Positions 50,230 to 59,287 of a stretch of 64,000 nt of DNA are shown here, piece by piece. A model generated the notes under the pieces. It was not told the DNA's origin. It was given only the letters and a program-made list of their open reading frames with translations, and searched no databases. The DNA lies in assembly GCF_900313025.1 (NCBI RefSeq), contig NZ_OMPQ01000013.1:248001-312000 (forward strand), written 5' to 3'. The DNA comes from Pseudophaeobacter sp. EL27. Its GTDB lineage: Bacteria > Pseudomonadota > Alphaproteobacteria > Rhodobacterales > Rhodobacteraceae. How positions within the stretch are numbered: position 1 is the first letter of the stretch; each line of letters begins with the position of its first letter. The translations under genes and the position numbers were made by a program.

Positions 50230-50610
50230 ATGGCTGCCTTGCCACGTCTGCTCATTACCGGATTTCTCCTTGCCTTTTCTGTACCTACCCCCAGTTCAGC
50301 AGAGACAGGCGCCTGCCCGATGGCGGGAAAAACCTAAAAATACAGCTTTGATGATTTTTTTCGCGGCAAGGCCCGATTCAGTCCGGACTGCAGCCTGATA
50401 CAGATGGATCTTGCCAATGGCCCTGCGGTGTTCAAACTTCAGCCAAACCACAAGGCGCGGCGCGGCTGGATCGCCAAATTCAACCAGGGTATGGCTGGCA
50501 TCAACCAAAAAGGAGACATTACCATCAATGAAACCGGAACGTTGATGGTCTTCCGGTTTGGCAACCAGAGCCAAAGAGCGCGGCTTCATCTGGTCAATGA
50601 CACCCCGTGA
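50230..50610 (+). pseudogene. Second copy of the small secreted protein, inactivated by a stop codon
   Basis: From ATG 50230 (TAGGAG upstream) the frame reads a signal peptide (PRLLITGFLLAFSVPTPSSAE), then GACPMAGKT, then TAA, then KYSFDDFFRGKARFSPDCS and on to the end at 50610 in the same frame. In the intact copy the TAA position is Tyr (GKIYKF), so a single base change (TAC or TAT to TAA) explains it. The rest of the frame is undamaged, so the mutation is young or a sequencing error. The last 25 bases overlap the convergent DUF815 gene. Confidence 0.8.
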
Positions 50611-51431
50611 CGCCCCGCCAGATCGGTAAAATACTGCCAGGCCACCCGGCCCGAACGCGCTCCGCGCGTGGCCTGCCACTCAATCGCCTCGGCCCGCAGG
50701 GTCTCGGCATCGACATCCACACCGTAGGCTTGACAATAGCCTGAAATCATGGCGAGAAATTCGTCCTGATCACAGGGGTGGAAGCCCAGCCACAGACCAA
50801 AGCGATCCGACAGCGAGACCTTTTCTTCCACAGCTTCCGACGGGTTGATGGCGCTGGAACGCTCATTCTCGATCATGTCGCGCGGCATCAGGTGACGCCG
50901 GTTCGAAGTGGCAAAGAACACCACATTCTCTGGCCGCCCCTCAATGCCGCCATCCAGCACCGCCTTTAGGCTTTTGTAATGCTGGTCATCATGGCTAAAG
51001 GACAAATCATCGCAAAACAGGATAAACTGGTAGGGTGCCTGTCGCAGATGATTGAGCAACCGCACCACCGAAGGCAGATCTTCGCGTTGCAACTCCACCA
51101 GTTTCAGATCCCCATGATCCGGCAAAAGCGCCCCATGAATGGCCTTGACCAGACTGGACTTCCCCATGCCTCGCGCGCCCCACAAAAGCGCGTTGTTTGC
51201 GGCCTCACCACGGGCAAAACGCCGGGTGTTTTCCAACAGCGTATCGCGGGACCGCTCGATGCCAATCAGTAGCTCAAGATCCACCCGGTTGACCTGCACC
51301 ACCGGCTCCAACCGATCCGGAGCGGTATGCCAGACAAAGGCCGAAGCCGCCGCAAAATCCGGCGCTTCCAGCGGTGCCGGGGAGATCCGCTCCAGTGCTT
51401 CGGCAATGCGGGTCAGTGTTTGTTCGTCCAT
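50586..51431 (-). CDS. DUF815 family ATP-binding protein
   Basis: 281 aa AAA-like ATPase. Walker A is LLWGARGMGKSSLVKAIHG (about residues 82-100), Walker B FILFCDDLSF. DUF815 proteins are widespread in alphaproteobacteria with no established function; the region MPRDMIENERSSAINPSEAVEEKVSLSDRFGLWLGFHPC is strongly typical. About 260 bp from tatC. Start ATG 51431, preceded by a GGAGGC block. Confidence 0.85.
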   Translation of the reverse strand: MDEQTLTRIAEALERISPAPLEAPDFAAASAFVWHTAPDRLEPVVQVNRVDLELLIGIERSRDTLLENTRRFARGEAANNALLWGARGMGKSSLVKAIHGALLPDHGDLKLVELQREDLPSVVRLLNHLRQAPYQFILFCDDLSFSHDDQHYKSLKAVLDGGIEGRPENVVFFATSNRRHLMPRDMIENERSSAINPSEAVEEKVSLSDRFGLWLGFHPCDQDEFLAMISGYCQAYGVDVDAETLRAEAIEWQATRGARSGRVAWQYFTDLAGRHGVSLTR

Positions 51432-51547
51432 ATCCGGCCTCCATCAGCAATTGTGGTTTTGAAACCACGTTCCCGCCTCGGCCACAAGTGCTCACGCCTC
51501 CGTTTTGCGCCACAACACTCCAAACAAAAACGCCACCGCATTGCCCT

Positions 51548-51616
51548 TAGGTCATCATCTTTCCCAAAATATTCCGGGGGTGAGCGCCCCTAGGGCGCGA
51601 GGGGGCAGAGCCCCCA
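51548..51616. repeat. Intergenic hairpin repeat, copy 4 (DUF815-tatC gap)
   Basis: CATCATCTTTCCCAAAATATTCC followed by two hairpins, GCGCCC-CTA-GGGCGC and GGGGGC-AGA-GCCCCC. It is the best-preserved copy of the family seen near 14.5, 31.5 and 39.2 kb. Confidence 0.65.
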
Positions 51617-51619
51617 CTA

Positions 51620-51657
51620 CAAAACAAAACGAGGCGCGCCTTGAGCTGGCGCGCCTC
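51620..51657 (-). terminator. tatABC terminator
   Basis: A perfect 10 bp stem GAGGCGCGCC/GGCGCGCCTC (51631-51657) with loop TTGAGCT. Read on the minus strand, it is followed by GTTTTGTTTTG, a proper U-rich tail. It lies 37 bases after the tatC stop. Confidence 0.88.
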
Positions 51658-51693
51658 AGAGCTGTCAATGATCGTCGCCTTGCGATCACCGGC

Positions 51694-52638
51694 TTACTTG
51701 TCCTCATCCTCATCAAACTCGGCCATCAGAGGATCTTCATCCTCATCATCGTAGTAGCCCTCGGCGCGCAGCTTTTCTTCGCGCTTGCTCTCAACCCGGC
51801 GCACCAGGAAGATTGAGATCTCATAAAGACCATAGACCACAACAAAAAGGATCATCTGAGTGATCACATCCGGTGGGGTCACCAGGGCCGCCAGCACCAG
51901 GATGGCAACAACTGCATATTTGCGCATCGCCGCCAGCCCGTCTGCGCTGACCAGACCTGCCTTGCCCATCAGGGTCAGCAAAACCGGCAGCTGGAAACAC
52001 AGACCAAAGGCCATGATGAACTTCAGCGTGATGTCCAGGCTCTCATTCACCTTGCCAAAGAAGGTGATTTTTACTCCATCCGTACTGGCAGGCACCACCG
52101 CAGTATCGACACTCACTCCCTCAGGGACAGATCCCGCCACATCCCCTGCCGCCTGCGACAGCAGATTGGCAAAGATCGAGCTGACATCGGCAAAGCCAAG
52201 AAAGAACTGCATCGCCAGCGGTGTCACCACCAGCTGGGCAAAGGTCGCGCCAAGCAGGAACATAAAGGGCGAGGCAATCAGGAAGGGTAGAAAAGCGCCT
52301 TTTTCTGTTTTGTAGAGACCTGGCGCCACAAAACGCCACAGCTGATAGCCAATCATCGGGAATGACAGGGCAAAGCCAAAGACCATGGAGATACGGAACA
52401 GCGTGAACAGGTACTCCTGCGGCGAGGTATATTGCAGTGTCGGCGACGGATCCCCCAGTGCCCGCAGGGTTTCCTCGATCGGCTGCACCAGGAACTGCAG
52501 GATTGGCTCTGCCACGACAAAGGCCAGAATGACCCCCACCGCAAAAGCAATCACCGACCGGATCAGCCGAGTGCGCAGTTCGGCCAGATGCTCGATCAGC
52601 GGGGCGGTTGAATCTTCAACCTCTTCGCTCTGGCTCAT
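51694..52638 (-). CDS. tatC: Sec-independent protein translocase TatC
   Basis: Receptor subunit for twin-arginine signal peptides, 314 aa, longer than E. coli TatC (258). Six hydrophobic helices are visible. Conserved segments: [16 protein letters not shown] near the N-terminus, and [33 protein letters not shown]. An insertion of about 50 residues in the second periplasmic loop ([20 protein letters not shown]) and an acidic tail ([17 protein letters not shown]) account for the extra length. It overlaps tatB by 4 bases. Confidence 0.95.
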   Translation of the reverse strand: MSQSEEVEDSTAPLIEHLAELRTRLIRSVIAFAVGVILAFVVAEPILQFLVQPIEETLRALGDPSPTLQYTSPQEYLFTLFRISMVFGFALSFPMIGYQLWRFVAPGLYKTEKGAFLPFLIASPFMFLLGATFAQLVVTPLAMQFFLGFADVSSIFANLLSQAAGDVAGSVPEGVSVDTAVVPASTDGVKITFFGKVNESLDITLKFIMAFGLCFQLPVLLTLMGKAGLVSADGLAAMRKYAVVAILVLAALVTPPDVITQMILFVVVYGLYEISIFLVRRVESKREEKLRAEGYYDDEDEDPLMAEFDEDEDK

Positions 52639-53165
52639 GTTTTGGCCTCACTTCCCTCAGATGGTCCCACGGCGGGCTCTGCGCTGCTTGGCTGTTCGGG
52701 CGCCACCTCCACGGCGGCTTCTGCCGCCTCGGCATGAGCCAGGGCCTCACTTGCTTCGCGGGCCTTGCGTTCTGCCGCCGCACGGGCGGTTGCGGCCTGA
52801 ATTTTCTTGGCCTCCAGCGCCCGCTCAACAGCCATTTTCCCGGTCTCGGTGCCTGGTTTAAAGGAGGTCGGATCGATGGATTTGGTCGGATCGATAGATT
52901 TTGCCATCTCCTGCGCCGCCTCTTTCACCCCGTCCATTGCGGTGCCAACCGGATTGGTCGCCGCCTTCAGCCCCTTGGCTACATCCCGCACGCCACTTTC
53001 GTCAGCCGCATCGTTCATCGCCGAGCTGAACTCGCGCGCCATGCCCTTGGCCTTGCCCACAAAGCGTCCGACATTGCGAAACATCACTGGCAGGTCTTTG
53101 GGCCCGACAACGATCAGCGCCACAACGCCAATAACCAAAATTTCGGTTAACCCAAGATCAAACAT
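52635..53165 (-). CDS. tatB: Sec-independent protein translocase TatB
   Basis: 176 aa. The N-terminal amphipathic signature [26 protein letters not shown] with the conserved Glu and Pro, then an amphipathic helix ([23 protein letters not shown]) and a long Ala/Glu-rich cytoplasmic tail. It delivers the signal peptide bound by TatC into the TatA pore. The tatA stop is 6 bases before its ATG, and it overlaps tatC by 4 bases. Confidence 0.94.
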   Translation of the reverse strand: MFDLGLTEILVIGVVALIVVGPKDLPVMFRNVGRFVGKAKGMAREFSSAMNDAADESGVRDVAKGLKAATNPVGTAMDGVKEAAQEMAKSIDPTKSIDPTSFKPGTETGKMAVERALEAKKIQAATARAAAERKAREASEALAHAEAAEAAVEVAPEQPSSAEPAVGPSEGSEAKT

Positions 53166-53171
53166 CGGCGC

Positions 53172-53387
53172 TTACGCCTTGTCTTTGTCGGCTTCAGGGG
53201 TCACGTCCTTGGCTTCAGCAGCTGCATCTTCTTCCAGTTCCGCGGTGCCTTCGCTTACGCCCTTTTTGAACGAAGTGATGCCCTTGCCAACTTCGCCCAT
53301 AAGCGAGCTGATTTTGCCGCGACCAAACAGCACCAGAACCACAACAGCGATAAGCAGGATGCCTGGAAGACCAATATTGTTAAGCAT
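53172..53387 (-). CDS. tatA: Sec-independent protein translocase TatA
   Basis: 71 aa pore-forming subunit. One helix ([18 protein letters not shown]) followed by the [23 protein letters not shown] amphipathic segment and an acidic tail. The ATG at 53387 has GGAGAG upstream; an upstream open frame to 53477 is not family-like. First gene of tatABC, ending just before tatB. Confidence 0.95.
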   Translation of the reverse strand: MLNNIGLPGILLIAVVVLVLFGRGKISSLMGEVGKGITSFKKGVSEGTAELEEDAAAEAKDVTPEADKDKA

Positions 53388-53608
53388 GTGAAACTCTCCT
53401 TCACTTTGCCAATGCGCAATGCATCGGCTCACTAATTCTCTGACCAAGGGTTCTACGCGTCTCCTAAGGGCGCGCAAAGAGCGGAGAGCGAAATTGCGCT
53501 CTGCTGCGCATGCAAAAACAGCGTTTTTCGCGCCAGCTCAAACTCAACTGACAGGTTTATGTCAGTTGTAGGTTGCTAGAGAACCGCCATCAACAAAAGG
53601 AGTTTGAT

Positions 53609-53920
53609 ATGATACAACACGTCGCTGAAACCGTCACCTTCACCCTGAACAAGGGCGTCACGCCAGAGGAATTCGTCACGCTGAGTCAGGCCAGCGAGGG
53701 GTTTGTGCGCGCCAATCCGGGCTTTATCTTTCGTCGCCTCAGCTGTGGCAGCGACGGGTCCTGGACCGATACGGTGATCTGGAAGGACATGGAGACTGCT
53801 CTAAAAATGGCTGAAGACTTTGGCAAACAGGAGTTTGTCCCAGCCCTGATGGCCGCCATCGCCCCTGACAGCGTCTCGATCCGCCACGAGACCATTCACT
53901 GGACCCTGGCCCCCAACTGA
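53609..53920 (+). CDS. Small monooxygenase-like (ABM-type) protein
   Basis: 103 aa with an alpha/beta ferredoxin-like pattern typical of dimeric small monooxygenase/ABM domains: ETVTFTLNKGVTPEEFVTLSQASEGFVRANPGFIFRRLS and WTDTVIWKDMETALKMAEDF. No catalytic residues can be pointed to. The ribosome-binding site AAAAGGAG fixes the start. The WYL regulator starts 69 bases downstream on the same strand and is probably co-transcribed, so the regulator may control this gene. Confidence 0.7.
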   Translation: MIQHVAETVTFTLNKGVTPEEFVTLSQASEGFVRANPGFIFRRLSCGSDGSWTDTVIWKDMETALKMAEDFGKQEFVPALMAAIAPDSVSIRHETIHWTLAPN

Positions 53921-53989
53921 TCCCTCCAATCAACTGGGCGGGGGCCGTCCTCTTGACGCGGCCCCCACCTCTGCGCCAAGGGTACTCCC

Positions 53990-54676
53990 ATGCGCCGCAC
54001 CGATCGCCTTTTTGAGATCATCCAGATCCTGCGTGATGGAAAACTCCATCTCGCCCGGGACATAGCCGCGCGGCTCGAGGTCTCCACCCGCACGATCTAC
54101 CGCGATATGGACACGCTTGTGGCCTCTGGTGTTCCGGTTGAGGGCGAGCGCGGCGTTGGCTACATGGTGCGCGAACAGATCACCCTGCCGCCGCTGACCC
54201 TCACGCCTGAGGAGCTGGAAGCCCTGAACCTGGGCATGGCCATCGTCGCAGAGGCCGCGGATGCGGATCTGAAATCAGCGGCGCAATCGCTGGCGGCCAA
54301 GGTCGATGCGGTGCTGCCCACCGAGGTGATTGCAGAGGCCGACGCCTGGAAGTTTGCCGTCTACCCCTTTGCCGATGTGGCCCGTGGCTTTGCCCATATG
54401 CCCACCCTGCGGGCGGCGATCAAATCCCGGCAAAAGCTGGCGCTGCACTATCGCCGCCTGGATGGCACGCTGACCCACCGCACCATACGACCGCTGCATA
54501 TGGAATACTGGGGACGCGTCTGGACCCTGACCGCCTGGTGCGAGACACGTGGCGATTTCCGGGTGTTTCGCGTTGACCTGATCGAAGAAGTGCGCGCCCT
54601 GCCCGAGCTGTTTCTGGATGAGCCGGGCAAGACCCTGGCCGACTACGACCCCCACCGCGACAAGGGCGAAGGCTGA
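53990..54676 (+). CDS. WYL-domain helix-turn-helix regulator (YafY type)
   Basis: 228 aa. N-terminal HTH_11 winged helix (RTDRLFEIIQILRDGKLHLARDIAARLEVSTRTIYRDMDTL, residues 3-43); C-terminal WYL region with LHYRRLDGTLTHRTIRPLHMEYWGRVWTLTAWCETRGDFRVFRVDLI. WYL domains often sense nucleic acid or small ligands. A small ABM-like protein precedes it; the next gene is convergent. Confidence 0.9.
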   Translation: MRRTDRLFEIIQILRDGKLHLARDIAARLEVSTRTIYRDMDTLVASGVPVEGERGVGYMVREQITLPPLTLTPEELEALNLGMAIVAEAADADLKSAAQSLAAKVDAVLPTEVIAEADAWKFAVYPFADVARGFAHMPTLRAAIKSRQKLALHYRRLDGTLTHRTIRPLHMEYWGRVWTLTAWCETRGDFRVFRVDLIEEVRALPELFLDEPGKTLADYDPHRDKGEG

Positions 54677-54697
54677 GTTGGATCAGATGGGACTGGT

Positions 54698-55798
54698 TCA
54701 GGCCGGGAAGACAAAACAGCGGTTACGCGGCACGGTCAACCACATCACCCGTCCCACTTCCGGCAGGAAGACCCGTGGCACCGTCACCTTGAGCACCGAG
54801 CCATCATAATCCATCTGAAATTCCACCAGGCTTTCATGTCCCAGATAGCGCGCCCGTTTCACCACAGCGCGGGATGGCACACCATCGGTGGCCGTGGGCA
54901 GAGGCCCCTTGCCTGAGCGGTCAAAATCAATCCGCACATGCTGTGGGCGAAAGACGATATCCACATCGGTGCGATCCGGGATGCCCGGCGCCAGGAACTG
55001 GCCAAAAGGCGTCTCGGCTAACGCACCGTTAACTTGTGACTTCAAAACATTGATATCACTAAAGAACGCCACTGACGCCTTATCGCTGGGCCGGGTATAG
55101 ACATTATAGGGCGCGCCCTGCTGGACGATCTTGCCTCCACGCATCAGCGCGATCTCGTCAGCCATGCGCATGGCCTCTTCCGGCTCGTGCGTGACCAACA
55201 GAACGGCGGCGTCTTCTTCTTTCAGCAGTGTCAGCGTCTCGTCGCGGATGCCATCACGCAGCCGGTTGTCGAGGCCCGAGAAGGGCTCATCCATCAGCAT
55301 GATGCGCGGGCGCGGTGCCAACGCGCGTGCCAGGGCAACACGCTGCTGCTCCCCGCCGGACAGCTGGTGGGGGAACTCGTCAATGAAGCGCGTCAGCGAT
55401 ACTTTTTGCAGCAGTTCCTCTACGCGCGTGCGTTTTGCGTCCTTGCTTCCTTTTAGGCCAAAGGAAACATTTTCCGCCACGCTCAGATGCGGGAACAGCG
55501 CAAAATCCTGAAACATCAGGCCAATTTCGCGCCGCTCTGGCGGCACCCGAAACACCGTGTCGCAGATCAGTTTACCATCGACATAGATCTCGCCGCTGTC
55601 CTGCATCTCGACGCCCGCGATCATCCGCAGGGTGGTGGATTTACCACAACCCGAAGGCCCCAACAGGCAGGTCACCTGCCCCGCCTGGATCTGCAAAGAC
55701 ACATCATCCACCACTGCGCGACCGTCGAAATAGCGGTGGATATTGCGGATTTCGAGCCGCGGCACCGGCGCGCTGATTTTGGGGGTCTCTGTGCTCAT
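54698..55798 (-). CDS. ABC transporter ATP-binding protein (FbpC-like, orphan)
   Basis: 366 aa. Walker A LLGPSGCGKSTTLRMIAG (about residues 51-68), signature LSGGEQQRVALARALA, Walker B IMLMDEPFSGLDN, switch VTHEPEEAMRMADEIALMRGG, and a C-terminal TOBE-like domain (VFRPQHVRI). This is the CUT1-like group that serves iron(III), polyamine or thiamine importers. Permease and binding protein genes are not adjacent, so substrate and partners cannot be assigned. Convergent with the WYL regulator. Confidence 0.88.
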   Translation of the reverse strand: MSTETPKISAPVPRLEIRNIHRYFDGRAVVDDVSLQIQAGQVTCLLGPSGCGKSTTLRMIAGVEMQDSGEIYVDGKLICDTVFRVPPERREIGLMFQDFALFPHLSVAENVSFGLKGSKDAKRTRVEELLQKVSLTRFIDEFPHQLSGGEQQRVALARALAPRPRIMLMDEPFSGLDNRLRDGIRDETLTLLKEEDAAVLLVTHEPEEAMRMADEIALMRGGKIVQQGAPYNVYTRPSDKASVAFFSDINVLKSQVNGALAETPFGQFLAPGIPDRTDVDIVFRPQHVRIDFDRSGKGPLPTATDGVPSRAVVKRARYLGHESLVEFQMDYDGSVLKVTVPRVFLPEVGRVMWLTVPRNRCFVFPA

Positions 55799-55873
55799 TT
55801 GGCCTCGCAGTATTTCCGACCAAAAAATCGGTTTCAGCCGGAAATAACAACCCCCTTGCCGCCGCGCAAGTCC

Positions 55874-56923
55874 TCAGCAGCAGCCACCTGTCGCGCCATC
55901 TTCCTCCAGGCCATTAAACGGGGAGTTGCCGCCGCATCCTGCAAAGATGCCATAGTGGGTGGAGAAATCGCCGATAAAGTCAAAATGTGGCGCCAGGCGG
56001 GTATCCTGCAGCATCATCCAAGTATTGCCACAAACCGGGAAAACCTTGCCTGCCTCTATCACGTGGTGATCGTCCAGTACCAGCGCATGGGGCGCATGAG
56101 GGACTGAGCCCTTGTAGATCACCGCCTGACCGTAGTCTTCGCAGTCGGATTCCAGCGCTGGCAGTTTGAACAGACGATAGGTGGCCGACAGGAATTTGAG
56201 CGGCGCCACCCGGGCTTCCAGCTTGGGGTTCTCAATCGTCAGGGGCCGTGCCGTCACCATGCGCGGGTCATTGAACCCTGCCCCTTTGGCCAGGGTCAGG
56301 AAATCGTTCCAATAGAGCGCCCCAGACAGGCATTCGCCATAAAGCACCTCATCGCGCGCCATCGCCTCTGGCACCCGGCGATCGGCATAAACATCCGAGA
56401 AATACATCTCCCCGCCCTCTTTCAGCAGGTGATAGGCACCGCGCAGTACCGCCGCCTTGTCGGTGGCCAGATTGATCACGCAGTTTGAGACGATAATATC
56501 AAAAGAGCCCGGCTCCAGATCGAGATCCTCCAGTGTCTCGATGAACCCGTGATGGAACTCCACGTTTGAGCTCTCATGCCCAAAGGCCTCGGCATGGAAA
56601 TCCTGATGGCGCCGCGCCACATCCAGCTGCGCCGGGGTCATATCGACGCCAACCACGCGGCCCTTCGGCCCCACCATCTTTGACAGCGCATAGACATCAC
56701 GCCCGGCGCCACAGCCTAGATCCAAGATACGTGCGCCCTCCAGCGCCTCTGGCGCAATCAAACCGCAACCGTAGTAGCGCATCAGCACTTCGTCATGGAC
56801 CTGCGACAGCACCTCTTTGACGTGATCGGGGATGTCATCCGGGGTGCAGCAGGCATTGGTCTGCAGATCTTCGCTGCCCTGAAGCACTTCGCCATAATAG
56901 TTCTGCACGGATTCATGGGACAT
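55874..56923 (-). CDS. arsM: Arsenite S-adenosylmethyltransferase
   Basis: 349 aa. Methylates As(III) with SAM to volatile or less toxic species. SAM motif: ARILDLGCGAGRDVYALSKM (about residues 63-82). Conserved arsenic-ligand cysteines appear in TNACCTPDD (near the N-terminus), VSNCVINLA and FPVCGNTW; the C-terminus ends GGCC, adding two more. The ribosome-binding site GGAGAA lies before ATG 56923; upstream codons to 57016 are rejected. No arsR, arsC or efflux gene lies within the window, so it seems to act alone here. Confidence 0.9.
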   Translation of the reverse strand: MSHESVQNYYGEVLQGSEDLQTNACCTPDDIPDHVKEVLSQVHDEVLMRYYGCGLIAPEALEGARILDLGCGAGRDVYALSKMVGPKGRVVGVDMTPAQLDVARRHQDFHAEAFGHESSNVEFHHGFIETLEDLDLEPGSFDIIVSNCVINLATDKAAVLRGAYHLLKEGGEMYFSDVYADRRVPEAMARDEVLYGECLSGALYWNDFLTLAKGAGFNDPRMVTARPLTIENPKLEARVAPLKFLSATYRLFKLPALESDCEDYGQAVIYKGSVPHAPHALVLDDHHVIEAGKVFPVCGNTWMMLQDTRLAPHFDFIGDFSTHYGIFAGCGGNSPFNGLEEDGATGGCC

Positions 56924-57060
56924 GAGTGAGGTTCTCCAAAGTGGCGCGATTGAGTCGGTCCCTGATGCATAGCCAGGCCTTGGTCCCGGGCTATATCGCC
57001 CGGGACCAACCGACAAGAGCGCGTCTCTTGAGCTGACAAAGCTGTGATTTGACGTGAGTG

Positions 57061-58179
57061 TTACGGCGTCAGCTCAAAACTTTCCTGGGCTGCGACACGG
57101 CCATTGACCAGAATCTCGACCGCGTGTCGGCCTGGATGCAGTTTGAAAGTGGTGGCGTCGCCCTTTAGCCGGTGCCGTTTGGCCAGTGTCAAAGGCGTGC
57201 CTTTCAGGCCCGTCTGTTTGAGCTTGAACACCTTTGTTGAGGCAGTCCCAGAAGCCCGGGGGAAGGTCACCCTGTAGTCAACAATCACCGGCAGACCCTT
57301 CGGCGCCGTGAGCGTTACCTCAAAATTCAGGTAGTCATCAATTTTCACCGTTTCTGTGTTAATTCTTAGACTTACATCAACTTCTGCATCTGGATCATAG
57401 CCCAAGACACGCAGACACCGGGGATGACCTGCTTTCACCAGCCCGCGACAGGCATGGCTGATCAGCCAGGTCAGCTCCTTATCCTGCTGCCGCCCCAGCG
57501 CGCGCCAGTTCTCGAGCAGATCCAAAACCAGATCCGGGTCTTTCTTGGTGATGTCATTCAGGTGGTTGGCAACCGACCTGGTCACATAACGGGTTGGGTC
57601 ACTGTGCAATTGTTCCAACAATGGCAAAGGCGTGCTCATCTCCAGCGAGATCCCCTGCCCCCAGGGCAGGCGCGGCCGGGTGCCTTCACTGACCAGACGA
57701 CGCACATGATAGCTGGGGTGACTTGTCCATTGCTGCATGCGGGCCAGAGTCAGTTCAGGATGTTCGTTTAGAAACGGACGAATAGCCCATTCCATCGAGA
57801 ACCTCTGTGTCACCTCAGCCAACAGGTCCAGTGCCAATTCCGGGTCACTGCTGAGGCCCCGCGCCACGATAAATTCGCCCAAGGGGGCAAAGATGAAATC
57901 GCCAAAATCATCATCCGTTTTGCGCGGGTCCAACGGCGGCGGCAGGGCGCTCAGGATCTGTGGTGCCACCTCAAACAGGGGCCCGGGCAGATGTCGGCCC
58001 AGCACTTCGGCAATCCAGTTGATGCGGGCCTTCAGCTCCAGCGGCAAAAGCCCCGCCATAACTTCCGTTTCAAAACGCTCCGCCTCAAACTCGGGAAGAG
58101 CCTGGGCAAAAAGACCCGCCAGATAGCGGGTCTTTTCAAGATTGAACAATTGGTCTTTCAGGGAAAAGCCAGAGGCCAT
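57061..58179 (-). CDS. DNA alkylation repair (AlkD-like) HEAT protein
   Basis: 372 aa, long for AlkD (about 235). The central part is built of helical HEAT-like repeats: WIAEVLGRHLPGPLFEVAPQIL, and LEQLHSDPTRYVTRSVANHLNDITKKDPDLVLDLLENW, a block typical of the DNA alkylation repair family. The C-terminal 90 residues (SLRINTETVKIDDYLNFEVTLT ... HAVEILVNGRV) look like a beta-sandwich and are common in this subgroup. Whether it is a glycosylase is unproven. The SDR gene upstream on the same strand is 33 bases away. Confidence 0.8.
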   Translation of the reverse strand: MASGFSLKDQLFNLEKTRYLAGLFAQALPEFEAERFETEVMAGLLPLELKARINWIAEVLGRHLPGPLFEVAPQILSALPPPLDPRKTDDDFGDFIFAPLGEFIVARGLSSDPELALDLLAEVTQRFSMEWAIRPFLNEHPELTLARMQQWTSHPSYHVRRLVSEGTRPRLPWGQGISLEMSTPLPLLEQLHSDPTRYVTRSVANHLNDITKKDPDLVLDLLENWRALGRQQDKELTWLISHACRGLVKAGHPRCLRVLGYDPDAEVDVSLRINTETVKIDDYLNFEVTLTAPKGLPVIVDYRVTFPRASGTASTKVFKLKQTGLKGTPLTLAKRHRLKGDATTFKLHPGRHAVEILVNGRVAAQESFELTP

Positions 58180-58212
58180 AGAAACACTCCAAAATGTTCT
58201 ATTATGTAAATT

Positions 58213-58992
58213 CTACAGGGTTGCGTTGGTCGCACCGCCATCCAAAAGGATGTTTTGTCCAACGATAAAACCAGCATGCTGCGAGCAAAGGAAGGCACAG
58301 GTGGCGCCAAACTCGGCCCGTGAACCATAGCGCCCCGCCGGAATAGTTGCGCTGCGCTGCGCCTTGGCCTCTTCCATGGTGATGCCCTGCTGGCTGCTGA
58401 CGCCGGTATCCAGTGAGACCGCACGATCCGTCGCATGAATGCCCGGTAACAGGTTGTTAATGCAGACACCGCTGCCTGCCACCTGACGCGAAGTACCCGC
58501 CACATAGCCGGTCAGTCCGGCACGTGCTGAATTGGACAGGCCGAGAACCGCAATCGGCGCCTTGACTGATTGTGACGTGATATTGACCACGCGCCCCCAG
58601 CCACGATCCATCATGCCCGGCAGCAATGCTTTCATCAGCGCAATCGGGGCCAGCATATTGGCGTCCAATGCCTTGATGAAATCCTCGCGTTGCCAATCTG
58701 ACCACAGTCCGGGAGGTGGGCCACCTGCGTTATTGACCAGGATGTCGATATCCACAGCCGCTGCCAGCAGCTTTTCCTGGCCTTCCTCTGTGGTGACATC
58801 GGCCACCACGGTTTCGACCTCCACGCCATAGGCGTCACGGATGGATTGCGCCGCCTGCAACAGGGCCTCTTCGCCACGTGCGTTCATCACCAGGTTTACC
58901 CCGGCTTCCGCCAGCGCCTCAGCACAGCCCAGGCCGAGACCTTTGCTGCTGGCACAGACCAATGCGCGTTTTCCTGCGATCCCTAGATCCAT
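58213..58992 (-). CDS. Short-chain dehydrogenase/reductase
   Basis: 259 aa, classical SDR. Cofactor site ALVCASSKGLGLGCAEAL (residues 10-27), NNAGGPPPG, Ser in VVNITSQSVKAP, and the active-site SNSARAGLTGYV: the usual YxxxK is SxxxA here (Ser instead of Tyr), which may mean altered or lost activity. The C-terminal GSRAEFGATCAFLCSQHAGFIVGQNILLDGG is complete. Substrate unknown. It lies just before the AlkD-like gene in the same direction, with a 33-base gap. Confidence 0.85.
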   Translation of the reverse strand: MDLGIAGKRALVCASSKGLGLGCAEALAEAGVNLVMNARGEEALLQAAQSIRDAYGVEVETVVADVTTEEGQEKLLAAAVDIDILVNNAGGPPPGLWSDWQREDFIKALDANMLAPIALMKALLPGMMDRGWGRVVNITSQSVKAPIAVLGLSNSARAGLTGYVAGTSRQVAGSGVCINNLLPGIHATDRAVSLDTGVSSQQGITMEEAKAQRSATIPAGRYGSRAEFGATCAFLCSQHAGFIVGQNILLDGGATNATL

Positions 58993-59287
58993 TCCTCACC
59001 TCCAATGGGTCAATCTTGTGATTTGCCCCAGACTGCACCGCGCCTCGGCCAAAGGCCAGCCCTGAAACGCAACTCTTTCCGATAGGTCTTTGCCCAGGTC
59101 GAAACTATATTTGAAGCAAAATCAGAAAGTTGCAGAACGACGTTCAGGAAGTTAACGGCTTGTCAGGGATTCTTCCCGTAATTGTCGGTATCGTGCCATA
59201 TTTCACTATTACACCAATTGAGCAGGGGTAAAGAAATCACCTTCGATCCAGACCAAGCAAAGCATCAGACCAGCCACGGGGACTTCA

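Noticed and set aside
50336-50338. Programmed readthrough or recoding of the TAA in the second secreted protein copy
   Set aside because: TAA is the least readthrough-prone stop and no recoding stem was seen; a simple Tyr-to-stop substitution is enough.
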